From: Gemmatimonadota bacterium | GTDB lineage: Bacteria > Latescibacterota > UBA2968 > UBA8231 | Assembly: GCA_018673255.1 (NCBI GenBank) | Contig: JABHDC010000189.1 | Span: 10,072 to 74,071 of the forward strand | DNA length: 64,000 nucleotides | Reading direction: 5' to 3' | Shown: positions 1 to 9,307 of the stretch, piece by piece | How positions within the stretch are numbered: the stretch's first letter is position 1 | How the letters are laid out: each line of letters opens with the position of its first letter | Notes under the pieces: generated by a model | Seen by the model: the letters and a program-made list of their open reading frames with translations, nothing else | Databases searched by the model: none | What the model was told of the DNA's origin: nothing | Made by a program: the position numbers and the translations under genes

Positions 1-1
1 C

Positions 2-2575
2 GAAGGCGGCGGCCTCGCGCACGATGAATACAGCATTGCCGCCGCCATCATCGACGCCGACACCTGGATCAATATTCCCGTCGCCAAGACGCACGGCGCC
101 AAGATCACCTGCTGCCTGAAGAATCATTTTGGCATCCTGCCCGGCAGACTCTACGGCTGGGGCAAGAACAGCGGCACTGCACACCACGGTCCCATGCCTC
201 ACTCGCCCCGAGTACTCGATGAAGCCTGGGTCGATCTGTACGAGATCAGTCGTGTCGACCTCAATGTCGTGGACATGATCTATGGCAGTCAGGCCGGCGC
301 CTTCGAGGATGCCGGCGGCAAACGATCCAACACGATCCTGGCCGGGGCCAATCCGATCGCCACCGACCTCGTCGTCGCCCGTCTCATGGGATACAATCCT
401 GATGACTTCGAGTTCGCTCCCCTGGCCGCCCGACAAGGACTGGGGCCGAGTTCCATTGATGCGGTGACCGTCGTCGGCGTTGACAGCCTGGGCCCTCTCG
501 TGGATCGGTGGAAGAAGGCGGGCGTCGCCTACGGCGGGCGTGGCGAGTGGGCGGAGCACGCCGACTATGGCATGGGTCCGCGGGAATGGACGCTGCTGGG
601 TCCGCTCCCCCGTGAGCACACGTTCAGTGACGAGGAGATCACGGCGCTGCAACCGGTTCCAGGTGAAGGTGACTGGTCGCCGGTGACCTGGTTTGGACAT
701 GACCGGATCGATCTCGACAAGCAATTCGACGACCCCATCAACTGTGCCGTCTATGCCTACACACAGTTCACGATGGCCACATCCGACTCGGTCCGCTTCT
801 GGCTGGGCTCTGACGAAGGCCTGTCGCTCTGGATCGATGGCAAGCTGATCTACGAACACACCGGGCGTCGACGTCACAGCCTGGGGATGGTCAAGCTGCC
901 AGGATACGTAGAGGCCGGAAAACATCATCTGCTGATCCGTGCCGACCAACGACGCGGGGCCTACGACTTCAGCTTTAACATCGCCGAGCCGATCGACGAC
1001 ATCCTCTACCACGGCAATCGATATCCTGGCGTGCGTTACCATGTGGGTGACACCGGCCAGGAACCGATCGTCCAGGTCGCCGCCGACGATGTGGGTGATG
1101 ACTATGGCGCGGGGCAACGCGACTACGCTGCCAGCACGATCGACCTGGGAGATCCATTGCAGCGTTCGCGCACAGCGCCGGATACCATCCTCATTGATGG
1201 AGTCCAGGCCGAATCGCAGCAACTGCTGGCCCTGCTACTGGAACTGGCCGGCGTCGATCCCATCGATACGTCCCTGCTGGAAGGGCTTGGCAGAAGCCCA
1301 TTCGGGATTGGCTACGGTGGGAGAGGTCGGGAGAGCTGGCATCCGTCGTACAATCCCGATTTTTCTCGTCTGCTGAGTTGGCTTGGCCTCGACTACACCG
1401 TCTTCTATGGCCTGGGTCAGCGCGAGACGATGAAGATGATTCATGGCCTGCTCGCCGATGGCTTCATCCCGGTGACAACGACGATGGAACGGTCCCGCCG
1501 ACGGCGCGGCTACCGTGGTGGCCAGTCGCGCTGGACGGCGATCGATGGATTCCGCCGGCAGGGCGGACACGTGGAACTCCACCAGGCGGCGGCGAATCGA
1601 TGGGTTCAGGTCACCGGCGATTGGGATGGATTCGTGCCGGGTGGAAATCGCGAGAATTGTCCGGTCTTCGTCGCCCGAGCCAGCAGAGAGCCGTTGTCGG
1701 CGGCAGCCCTGATCGACACGATGGCCTCTATCGCTCTCGAGCTGGGTCGCAGCGGCCAGATTGTGGAGGACAGCGACTCGGGGCAGCGATTCTATCCCAG
1801 AGGCCTGGCTGCATGGGATGCCTGGGTCATCGACTGGGAACGACGTCCACTGACGATCGAGTGGGCCCTGAAGGATCACCCCCTCGATCAACTGGAGGGC
1901 ATGCGCCGCCGGGTGCTTGAACCCCTGGTCCACCAGCGTCAGTCGGCTGCCCGATCTCTTGCCGGGGCAGCCTCTGCCACAACAGGTGAACGTCGAGACG
2001 CACTGCAGGCGGCGTCCGACGGGTACCGAGCAGTCGCCGAACATCTCGACGAACTGTCCGACTACCTGCCGAGGGAGGATCGGGTCGAAGACTTGAGCAA
2101 GAAGGACCATGCCCGTCTTGCTCGCCTGCAGAAAGCACGTCCGCTTCTTCGTCAGGCCCGCACGGCCGAACGGGAAGCATTGACGGCACTGCTCGGTCTG
2201 GTCGGTGGTCCACCACTGGCCAAGATCCAGGAAGATCCCCTGAGGCGCCGGGCGCAGGGGGTTCGCCTCTTCACGTGGCACGCCATCACCGATGACAATG
2301 TCCATGACCTGATCTATACGGAGCAACAACTCGAGGTCCGCCTCGTTGCCGGTGGCGATGCCAACCAGATGTCATACGAGATCCATGAAGCCATGCCCCG
2401 GGAACCGGGCTGGCAGATCGTGATCGAGGCAGGCGATGCGGCAACCGGATCTTACACCGTCCACGAAGCACCGAGCCACGACAATGGCTGGCGCATCGTG
2501 GTACGGGCCGACGACGAGCGCACGTGGCGTGACAATGCGCCGGAGTTGGTCGTGTGGGCCGTCCCCGATGAGTAA
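2..2575 (+). CDS. DUF362 domain multidomain protein, 5'-truncated
   Basis: The frame is open from the first bases, so the real start lies outside the window. Visible residues about 29-50 carry the DUF362 signature (INIPVAKTH, then LKNHFGILPGR), known from a family with iron-sulfur associated members of unclear function. Residues about 260-335 (SDEGLSLWIDGKLIYEH) resemble a PA14-like beta-sandwich. Residues about 405-580 (GVQAESQQLLALLL, then RESWHPSYNPDFSRLLSWLG) look like a C39-type papain-like fold; that is a weak inference. The rest is helical, then short beta-rich repeats at the C-terminus. The stop overlaps the next gene's ATG by 8 bp, so the two are probably co-translated. ATG 194 is internal to the DUF362 domain and is not the true start. 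Confidence 0.75.
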   Translation, partial: EGGGLAHDEYSIAAAIIDADTWINIPVAKTHGAKITCCLKNHFGILPGRLYGWGKNSGTAHHGPMPHSPRVLDEAWVDLYEISRVDLNVVDMIYGSQAGAFEDAGGKRSNTILAGANPIATDLVVARLMGYNPDDFEFAPLAARQGLGPSSIDAVTVVGVDSLGPLVDRWKKAGVAYGGRGEWAEHADYGMGPREWTLLGPLPREHTFSDEEITALQPVPGEGDWSPVTWFGHDRIDLDKQFDDPINCAVYAYTQFTMATSDSVRFWLGSDEGLSLWIDGKLIYEHTGRRRHSLGMVKLPGYVEAGKHHLLIRADQRRGAYDFSFNIAEPIDDILYHGNRYPGVRYHVGDTGQEPIVQVAADDVGDDYGAGQRDYAASTIDLGDPLQRSRTAPDTILIDGVQAESQQLLALLLELAGVDPIDTSLLEGLGRSPFGIGYGGRGRESWHPSYNPDFSRLLSWLGLDYTVFYGLGQRETMKMIHGLLADGFIPVTTTMERSRRRRGYRGGQSRWTAIDGFRRQGGHVELHQAAANRWVQVTGDWDGFVPGGNRENCPVFVARASREPLSAAALIDTMASIALELGRSGQIVEDSDSGQRFYPRGLAAWDAWVIDWERRPLTIEWALKDHPLDQLEGMRRRVLEPLVHQRQSAARSLAGAASATTGERRDALQAASDGYRAVAEHLDELSDYLPREDRVEDLSKKDHARLARLQKARPLLRQARTAEREALTALLGLVGGPPLAKIQEDPLRRRAQGVRLFTWHAITDDNVHDLIYTEQQLEVRLVAGGDANQMSYEIHEAMPREPGWQIVIEAGDAATGSYTVHEAPSHDNGWRIVVRADDERTWRDNAPELVVWAVPDE

Positions 2576-5141
2576 GCTCATCTCGACGCTCGGTCTCCTG
2601 GCCGTCGCCCTGCTCACGGCCTGCGCGGGGACCCAACCTGCACCGACGGCACCTCAGCTATCACGTTGGGTCGCCATCGACAGCATGGTGTCGCAGGAGA
2701 CCACCCCACATGGCGACAAGTCCATGGCGACAGTGATTGAGGCGATTGGCTCAGCCGGTGCCAGGGGGATTCTCGTCGATGTCGGTGCCCCGGTGGCAGA
2801 ACTGCTGGACTCGATCGGTTACCTGGGACTGGAACGGATCGCCCGACTCGAATGGGTCGCAGAGGATGCCAGCAAGACTGAGCGTCAGGAACTGAAGAGC
2901 CAGTTGCGCGCCTGGCTCCAGGATCACGAGATCGACCGCCTGCACATCGAAACACCCGCGACGCAGGCTCACATCGTCGAGGAATTGGCCGCCGAGGCGC
3001 TGCTCTCCCAGGCCTACCTGCAGATCACGACCACTGCCTCCCTCCCCCCACTCGGCACGGCAACACTCGCTCCGGCACCGCCAGATCCGGATGTGTGGAT
3101 ACTCTCGGCCACTGCCGAGACAACAACTCCGCTTGCCATTGCCCTCGATGTGGGCACCCTCAGTGAGGCGGGCGCACTTCAGGTGGCCGGGCGAGAGGGT
3201 TGGCTGACGGCAGATGCAGGTGGACGCGTGGCGTGGCTGACTCACGAGTTGCCCGACACGATCTTCGTCACCATCGCCACCCAAGACACGATCCAGATTC
3301 CCACGCGGGATTGGCGGGCACCCTTCGACTACACACTTGCACGCGACGGTCTCGTACACCGCCGGGCGCCCTGGGTCGAATTGCGCCGGGCACCCCAACG
3401 CACAACCTCACCCGTCTACGAGATTCTGGCCCGTACCGATTCACTGGCCACGGCGCAGATCAATGGTGTCCCCGCCCACGTGTATCGGACGGGTGTGTTC
3501 TTTGATTCAGTCGATCTCTCACCCGGACAGAATCGCCTGCACCTGCGTTCTGATGGTCCGGATGGCAGGGCGTTCTACGCCGTAGAAATCGAGCACACGC
3601 CATCCATCCCTCGCTCTCCTCTGCCACTGTGGATCGATGAGAGATCTCTGACACCCTCTGAGGACCTCGAGTTGCTCGCATCCGACCGGGTGCGACTACA
3701 ATTCTCCGGATCACTGGGCCAGGATGCCATTGCACGCATCGATCCGGGTGGCATTGAATTACCCATGTCCCGGACCGACAGCGATGATGCCAGCCTCTAT
3801 CATGTGGATCTGCCCGCACGGCGCCTGCCGGTGGGACGTGATGCGAGGGTCGGTTTCGAACTGCGACCGGCAGACGGGGGCAAGGCCACGAAGCGACAAC
3901 TGCCATCGACGCTACATGTTCGCGCCGGCGTCGACGAGTTCCCCTTGTTACGGACCACGTCGGACCGGTGTTATCTCTCTTACAGTCTGGGTCGAGTCCG
4001 GCTCGGCGGGCCCTTCCGCGCCGAATTTGGCAAGGGGATCATCCTGCAATCCAGTGGCCGCTTCGGACGATACCACCGTGTCCAGCTGAGCCTGACGCAG
4101 GTGGGCTACATCCACGAGCGATATGTCGAGGAATTACCCCCCGAGCATGTGCGACCCGGCTATCACATCTCTTCACTCCATGCCAGTCCACGAGACAGTG
4201 TCGATGTTGTCGGCATTCCGTGGTTGGAGCCGGTGCCTTATGCCATCGAAGCCGACCCTGAAGGCCGACGACTCCTGATCACCCTCTACGGGGTGCAGTC
4301 GACGAGCACGTGGATTCAGCAACGGGGCGGTATGCGGTATGTGGAGCGTTTGTCATGGAAACAGCTTGATGCGCAGACCTACCAGGTCGTCGTTCACCTG
4401 ACGACACCTCTGCTCTGGGGATACCAACTGCAACCCGAGGGCCGGTCGTTGGTGCTGCGTCTGCCCTACCCGGATCCGACGGTCATTGCCACTCCGGCAC
4501 CTGACACACCTACCCTGGCCAACCTTCGCATCGCCATCGAAGCCGGACACGGCGGCAGTAGTACTGGTGCTCTGGGACTGTCGGGGATGTTCGAGAAGGA
4601 TGTGAATCTCGACACGGCATTACGCCTCGAAGAATTATGCCTTGCCGCCGGTGCCCAGGTCGTCCAGGTCCGACGGTTGGACGAAGGCATCCCCTACATG
4701 GATCGCCTCGACTCCCTCGAGGCATCAGGGGCGGACCTGGTCGTGAGCATCCACGCCAATTCAGCCGGTGGCGGATTCCTGCGCGCCAGCGGTACGAGCA
4801 CCTATTTCCACAATCCGTTCTGGGCTCCCTTCGCCCAACGGGTGTATGATCGCATGCTCGAACTGGACTATCGGGAATTCGGCGTCGTGGGGTCCTTCAA
4901 CTACCGCAACATCCGTCTCTCGTCGCGCCCTTCGATCCTCGTGGAACAGGCTTTCATGTCCCACGCAGGCGATGAGGAACGGATGGCCGACCCGGCGCAC
5001 CGACAATTGATCGCCGAGAAGATCCTGGCCGGTATCCTCGACTACATAGTGGACCTGCAGGCATCGGAGGCGTCTCTGGGACCACTGCCTCAGCGGGAGA
5101 TCGAAGAAGAGGAGGCCTCCACATCGTCGACGGGCTCGTAG
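2568..5141 (+). CDS. N-acetylmuramoyl-L-alanine amidase lipoprotein
   Basis: This is a predicted zinc amidase that cuts the bond between N-acetylmuramic acid and L-Ala in peptidoglycan. The ATG at 2568 was chosen because it gives a lipoprotein signal (MSKLISTLGLL, lipobox LTAC) and overlaps the stop of the gene before. An in-frame ATG at 2436 would bury that signal. About 857 residues. Residues 20-640 are a long beta-rich region I do not recognise. The Amidase_3 domain spans about 650-835 with all four expected metal or catalytic residues: His661 (EAGHGG), Glu676 (MFEKDVN), His729 (SIHANS) and Glu793 (LVEQAF). It is much longer than typical AmiC-type enzymes (about 400 residues). Its 3' end overlaps the opposing epimerase gene by 52 bp. 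Confidence 0.88.
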   Translation: MSKLISTLGLLAVALLTACAGTQPAPTAPQLSRWVAIDSMVSQETTPHGDKSMATVIEAIGSAGARGILVDVGAPVAELLDSIGYLGLERIARLEWVAEDASKTERQELKSQLRAWLQDHEIDRLHIETPATQAHIVEELAAEALLSQAYLQITTTASLPPLGTATLAPAPPDPDVWILSATAETTTPLAIALDVGTLSEAGALQVAGREGWLTADAGGRVAWLTHELPDTIFVTIATQDTIQIPTRDWRAPFDYTLARDGLVHRRAPWVELRRAPQRTTSPVYEILARTDSLATAQINGVPAHVYRTGVFFDSVDLSPGQNRLHLRSDGPDGRAFYAVEIEHTPSIPRSPLPLWIDERSLTPSEDLELLASDRVRLQFSGSLGQDAIARIDPGGIELPMSRTDSDDASLYHVDLPARRLPVGRDARVGFELRPADGGKATKRQLPSTLHVRAGVDEFPLLRTTSDRCYLSYSLGRVRLGGPFRAEFGKGIILQSSGRFGRYHRVQLSLTQVGYIHERYVEELPPEHVRPGYHISSLHASPRDSVDVVGIPWLEPVPYAIEADPEGRRLLITLYGVQSTSTWIQQRGGMRYVERLSWKQLDAQTYQVVVHLTTPLLWGYQLQPEGRSLVLRLPYPDPTVIATPAPDTPTLANLRIAIEAGHGGSSTGALGLSGMFEKDVNLDTALRLEELCLAAGAQVVQVRRLDEGIPYMDRLDSLEASGADLVVSIHANSAGGGFLRASGTSTYFHNPFWAPFAQRVYDRMLELDYREFGVVGSFNYRNIRLSSRPSILVEQAFMSHAGDEERMADPAHRQLIAEKILAGILDYIVDLQASEASLGPLPQREIEEEEASTSSTGS

Positions 5142-6034
5142 CGGAGCCATCGACGCGCCGACTCCAGACTCCAGACACTGTCGCGATTTCCGGAGACGCC
5201 ATTCACCAGCAGGCAGTCAGAAGGCCACGCCCCACGGGGAGTCACCAGGGCCAGTTCGTGGAGCTGACAGAAGTCCCGATTCGACAGCCACATCCCCCGG
5301 AACCAGCGCCCGGTCGCGGCCGATTCTTCGTCCTCGGCGGCAACTGACGCCTGCGTCGGTGTACCCGATGCATTCAGCGTACTCGGGTGATTCTGTCCCG
5401 GCTGACACCAGCCGATCCGAATACAGACACAACTCAGTCTGCCCTCGCTTCGCGCCGCGACACCATGACAGATTCGCTCGCCGGCGATCTTCGCCATGGC
5501 ATAGACAGTGGAATCCATCTGCGTCATTCCCGCCTGCCATATCGTCCCCACACCAGGCATCAGATCAGGTGTCAGTTCGCCTGGACCGAGACCCGCCGTC
5601 CGGTAACGGCCCATGACGTGGTTCGAGGATGCAAAGACGAGGCGTGTGGTGCCTGATGCGAGAGCCGCTTCACCTACATGCAGATTCATGTCGATGGAAG
5701 CGCACGCGTCGTCCCAACTCGCCTCAGGAAAGGGATTCTGGGCGGCGAAGTGCACGACACCATCAGCTCGCGCCAGGCCATCGCGCCAACGGTGATCCTG
5801 CCAGTCGGTCAGATCACCCCGAATCGCCTCGATGATCGGTGGCGGATGTCCCGCCTCAACTGCGGCTGAGTGCAGCTTCTCCAGGAGCCCGTCCGGTACC
5901 TGTTGTGCGTCGATCCCCAGAAGATGGGCACATCCCGAGGCACTCAGGTGCTGTAACAGCTTCGTGCCCAGATTGCCCCACGCGCCAGTTACGGCAATAC
6001 AACTCCCCTGCATCGTCACAGGCTGATTTGTCAC
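5090..6034 (-). CDS. NAD-dependent epimerase/dehydratase
   Basis: An extended short-chain dehydrogenase of about 314 residues. It has an N-terminal Rossmann motif (TGAWGNLGT), the catalytic Tyr and Lys in VYAMAKIAGE, and VVHFAAQNP at the strand-4 position. I chose the GTG at 6034 because AAGGAG lies a few bases upstream. The longer frame to 6109 adds 25 non-homologous-looking residues that run into the terminator hairpin at 6079-6105. The substrate is probably a nucleotide sugar or sugar acid but cannot be read from sequence. It stands alone and converges with the amidase gene, overlapping its last 52 bp. Confidence 0.85.
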   Translation of the reverse strand: MTNQPVTMQGSCIAVTGAWGNLGTKLLQHLSASGCAHLLGIDAQQVPDGLLEKLHSAAVEAGHPPPIIEAIRGDLTDWQDHRWRDGLARADGVVHFAAQNPFPEASWDDACASIDMNLHVGEAALASGTTRLVFASSNHVMGRYRTAGLGPGELTPDLMPGVGTIWQAGMTQMDSTVYAMAKIAGERICHGVAARSEGRLSCVCIRIGWCQPGQNHPSTLNASGTPTQASVAAEDEESAATGRWFRGMWLSNRDFCQLHELALVTPRGAWPSDCLLVNGVSGNRDSVWSLESARRWLRYEPVDDVEASSSSISR

Positions 6035-6078
6035 TTCAGCTCCTTCTACACTGATTCTATGCTGCGGTACACAAAGAA

Positions 6079-6105
6079 GAGCGGACCGGCATGGCCGGTC
6101 CGCTC
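6079..6105 (-). terminator. Perfect 12-bp hairpin, probable terminator of the DUF5069 gene
   Basis: Two 12-base arms (GAGCGGACCGGC and its exact complement) flank a 3-base loop. Read on the minus strand the hairpin is followed by TTCTTTGT, a modest T-rich tail. It lies 28 bp past the stop of the minus-strand gene ending at 6133. It may also shield the epimerase promoter from read-through. Confidence 0.75.
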
Positions 6106-6132
6106 CCAAATCTCATCGATAGGCGATGAAAA

Positions 6133-6567
6133 CTAGCTCAGCGAACCGTGCAGAGCCGTCCAGTCATCGAGATTGTTGAGATTCACGGCGTCGAGGATCT
6201 TGCCCTCGTCAGCGATACCCGCCTCGGAGAGAATCTCACCCCGCGTGCCGTCGTCGTGATTGTAGCCACGGATGGCGGCATTGCTCGCCTCAATCTCGCC
6301 GGCAGGAATGCTACCGCCACGCTGCTCCAGAACCCAGGCCTCGAACTGTGCATAGGTCGGTGCGCTGCCCTTCACGAAATTGACAGCTGCATCGCGATCC
6401 ACGCTGAGGCCATCGAGGACCATCTGGTCGAATCCGCCGCCACACTCGGAATACCCCTCGGGCAACTGTCCCTTGGCGCTCAGCAGCAGCTTGCACCACA
6501 AGCGCGGCAGATGAATCGCGCCGAGGGGACCGGCAATATCAGACGAGATCGTGGGAATAATGGCCAC
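6133..6567 (-). CDS. DUF5069 domain-containing protein
   Basis: A small soluble protein of about 144 residues. Its overall pattern matches DUF5069, a family of unknown function: HLPRLWCKLLLSAKGQLPEG near the N-terminus, CGGGFDQMVLDGL in the middle, and a C-terminal acidic part ending in a Trp motif. The GTG at 6567 follows AAGGAGG at good spacing. The longer frame to 6723 adds 52 low-quality residues upstream of this clear ribosome site, so I reject it. It is monocistronic, with a strong hairpin just past the stop. Confidence 0.75.
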   Translation of the reverse strand: MAIIPTISSDIAGPLGAIHLPRLWCKLLLSAKGQLPEGYSECGGGFDQMVLDGLSVDRDAAVNFVKGSAPTYAQFEAWVLEQRGGSIPAGEIEASNAAIRGYNHDDGTRGEILSEAGIADEGKILDAVNLNNLDDWTALHGSLS

Positions 6568-6785
6568 GAGAGACCTCCTTGGGTTGGGTGATGGTTTGGT
6601 GATAGTAGAGATGTGACCGGGTGGGTGAACCCGGCATAGGAACGATAGATAGTGGTTCAAGCTGTAAACGTCAATCCTGCACAACCGCTCAGGCGTTCGA
6701 GTCAGCCTGGACGTAGCTCGCACGCGGGCTTATCCATTTCTCGAATGGTCTGAGCAGAACCACCAGGATCCTGGGAGAATTCATC

Positions 6786-7790
6786 ATGTGGAAGCACTTC
6801 GCGATTGTCGCACTGTTACTGGCAATCACCGCGCCCTTGTCGGCAGAACCAGCCGACTGGCGTCGTCCGGTGGCGACCTATTCCATCGTCGCCCGTGATT
6901 CACTGACCGGACAGATCGGCGTCGCCGTGCAGTCGCACTGGTTCTCAGTGGGACCGATCGTGCCATGGGCAAAAGCGGGGGTCGGTGCCGTGGCGACACA
7001 GTCGCTGGTCGATCCGGCCTATGGTCCCCTGGGGCTGGAATTGATGACGGTCGGTCGCTCGGCTACAGAAACACTGACCGCCCTGCTCGCAGCCGATGCC
7101 GATCGAGAGGTCCGACAGGTGGCCATGGTCGACGCGAAAGGCAACGTCGCCGCCCACACAGGTTCGCGCGCCATCATCGCTGCCGGTCACCAGACGGGTG
7201 ACCAGTATAGTGTGCAGGCGAATCTGATGGACAAGCCAAGTGTGTGGCCGACCATGGCGCGGGCCTACGAGACCTCCGAAGGGGATCTGGCTGAGCGTCT
7301 GCTATGTGCGTTGGAGGCCGCCGAAGCCGAAGGCGGAGATGTTCGCGGCCGTCAGTCGGCGGCAATCGTGGTGGTGTCGTCAGACGATACAGGACGCCCC
7401 TGGGTCGACCGCCTCTTCGATCTCAGAGTGGAGGACCACCCGACACCCGTCGCCGAATTGCGTCGCCTCACCCGATTGGCTCGTGCTTACCACAAACTCA
7501 ACGAAGGGGACGAGTGGGTGACGGCGGGTGACATGGATGCCGCGATGGATGCCTATCGCGCCGCCACAGAGCTTGTCCCCGATGCAGCCACCGGCGGTGA
7601 GGCGCCCTTCTGGGTCGGCGCGACGCTGGCCTCCATCGATCGCGTCGAAGAGGCCATCCCCTACCTCAGGCGCGCCCAGGCCCAGCACGATCGCTGGGCG
7701 GATCTGATTCGTCGTCTGCCTGCATCCGGTCTGCTGCCCGATGACGATGCCCTCATCGAACACCTGGTCTCCCAGATGCTCTCAGACTGA
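6786..7790 (+). CDS. Secreted DUF1028 family protein
   Basis: About 334 residues with a Sec signal peptide (MWKHFAIVALLLAITAPLSA). The DUF1028 domain, which has an Ntn-hydrolase-like fold and no settled activity, starts with TYSIVARDSLTGQIGVAVQS and continues through AGVGAVATQSLVDPAYGPLG to about residue 215. The C-terminal 110 residues are helical and TPR-like (AAMDAYRAATELVPDAATGG). The next gene begins 49 bp downstream on the same strand, so an operon is likely. The protein is probably periplasmic or extracellular and may act on a small amide or peptide; that is inference. Confidence 0.85.
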   Translation: MWKHFAIVALLLAITAPLSAEPADWRRPVATYSIVARDSLTGQIGVAVQSHWFSVGPIVPWAKAGVGAVATQSLVDPAYGPLGLELMTVGRSATETLTALLAADADREVRQVAMVDAKGNVAAHTGSRAIIAAGHQTGDQYSVQANLMDKPSVWPTMARAYETSEGDLAERLLCALEAAEAEGGDVRGRQSAAIVVVSSDDTGRPWVDRLFDLRVEDHPTPVAELRRLTRLARAYHKLNEGDEWVTAGDMDAAMDAYRAATELVPDAATGGEAPFWVGATLASIDRVEEAIPYLRRAQAQHDRWADLIRRLPASGLLPDDDALIEHLVSQMLSD

Positions 7791-7839
7791 ACACCTCAAG
7801 CTTCAGGATCCAGGCCATTTCACTGGAAAGGACAGCTCG

Positions 7840-9213
7840 ATGAGCAACATCAAGATCGGCCTCGGCGAGACCATCATTACGCCAGGTGAATCTGTACGCA
7901 TGCGCGGTTTCGCCCGGAGTCAGATGTCGACCGGTGTTCACGATCACCTGCATGCTCGCAGCCTGCTGATCGAGGATGCTCATGGCAGCACGACGATCCT
8001 CCAGTCGATCTCCCTGTGCGGTCTGACCGAAGACTACGCCACCGCCATTCGAGCCGGTGTGACCGAACAGACCGGGATCCAGGGAGAGGGGATCCTCATC
8101 TCCTGCACGCACACCCACGCCGGGCCGAATGTGGGTGGATCCCACGACACCTTCAACAAACAGGAGGTGGAAGCATCCATCGCCAGCCCCGCCTATCGGC
8201 AGTTCCTCGTGGACCAATGCATCGCCAGCGCCGTGGAGGCGTGGCAGACGCGTGCGCCGGGCAGAATTGGGATCGACTCGACTCGTGTGCTGGAACTTGG
8301 CCGCAACCGACGTACGCTGCTGTATGGGGGCGTGCACCCCGATCCCGAAGTCGCCGTGATCCGGATCGAGGATGCTGACGGCAAGTTGCGGGGAATCGCC
8401 TTCAACTATGGCTGCCATCCGTCGGCTCTGGACTGGCAGAACACCCTGTTCTCCGAGGATTGGCCCTACTACGCCATTCGGGACATCAAGCAGGACGTAG
8501 GCGAGCACGTGTGGGTCGGCTACTACCAGGCCGCTCAGGGCGACATCAATGTGGGCTACCAATCGGAGTTGTCCGCTGTCGGAGTCGATATGCCGGTGCG
8601 CACCTACGACTACATCCAGACCAAGGGGGCCCAGATGGCCGCCGCCGTGCTGGAGGCGCTGCCGGACGTGGTGACATCGGAGGATGTAGCGATCGACATC
8701 GCGGCAGACCGCTTCGACTATCCCCTGCGCCAGAGTTACCCGGTCACAGTTGAGCAGGCGCAGGAAGACGCCGACAAGGCAGTGCAGCGGCTTGCCCAGG
8801 CACAGGCTGATATCGAACTCCAGGGAACTCGTCGGCTCGATGATGCACATCGCCTGGCATTTGGGACCGATCAGCGGTTGCGCGCGGCGCGGCGATTCCA
8901 CGAGGCAGACGATCACCCGGCGACGCGCAGCCTGCCACAGCAGGTCGTGCGCATCGGCGACAGTGCCTTCGTCACCTTCCCCGGAGAATTGTTCTCTGAG
9001 ATCGGCCTGGCCATCAAGCGGCAGTCACCGGTGGACAAGACCTACATCCTCGGTGTGGCCTGCGGTCCGGGTGGATACCTGCCCTCTGCAGCCGAATTCC
9101 AAGAGGGCGACTACGAGGTCAATGGCAGCGCCTACGCACCCGAGACGGAAGCCGTCTGCGTCGCCTCGTGTGTGGATCTGCTGCGGCGCGTCAGCGATTC
9201 GGCGGGCAATTGA
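7840..9213 (+). CDS. Neutral/alkaline ceramidase-like hydrolase
   Basis: About 457 residues with the N-terminal fold of neutral/alkaline non-lysosomal ceramidases. Visible family motifs are ISCTHTHAGPNVGG, carrying putative zinc His residues, AFNYGCHPSALDW and YYQAAQGDINVG. The ATG at 7840 is preceded by GGAAAGGA. An upstream in-frame start at 7741 would overlap the DUF1028 gene and adds only antisense-like sequence. No signal peptide is evident, unlike classical secreted ceramidases, so the role may be in sugar or amide catabolism. Many members in uncultured bacteria are annotated this way without proof of ceramide cleavage. Confidence 0.82.
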   Translation: MSNIKIGLGETIITPGESVRMRGFARSQMSTGVHDHLHARSLLIEDAHGSTTILQSISLCGLTEDYATAIRAGVTEQTGIQGEGILISCTHTHAGPNVGGSHDTFNKQEVEASIASPAYRQFLVDQCIASAVEAWQTRAPGRIGIDSTRVLELGRNRRTLLYGGVHPDPEVAVIRIEDADGKLRGIAFNYGCHPSALDWQNTLFSEDWPYYAIRDIKQDVGEHVWVGYYQAAQGDINVGYQSELSAVGVDMPVRTYDYIQTKGAQMAAAVLEALPDVVTSEDVAIDIAADRFDYPLRQSYPVTVEQAQEDADKAVQRLAQAQADIELQGTRRLDDAHRLAFGTDQRLRAARRFHEADDHPATRSLPQQVVRIGDSAFVTFPGELFSEIGLAIKRQSPVDKTYILGVACGPGGYLPSAAEFQEGDYEVNGSAYAPETEAVCVASCVDLLRRVSDSAGN

Positions 9214-9307
9214 GCGTCAGCCAGGTCAGTCCCGCCTGGCCGGGTCGCGAACCGTTGCCAGATCCGCGTGTAATGACGGGAAGCGGTGCAGGCACTGACA
9301 GGCGCGG

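Noticed and set aside
1235..2329. A 364-residue open frame antisense to the DUF362 multidomain gene
   Set aside because: No domain, no ribosome site, and the sense frame is continuous through it.
7753..8916. A 387-residue open frame antisense to the ceramidase-like gene
   Set aside because: No recognisable motif; the sense strand carries the zinc-site motif.
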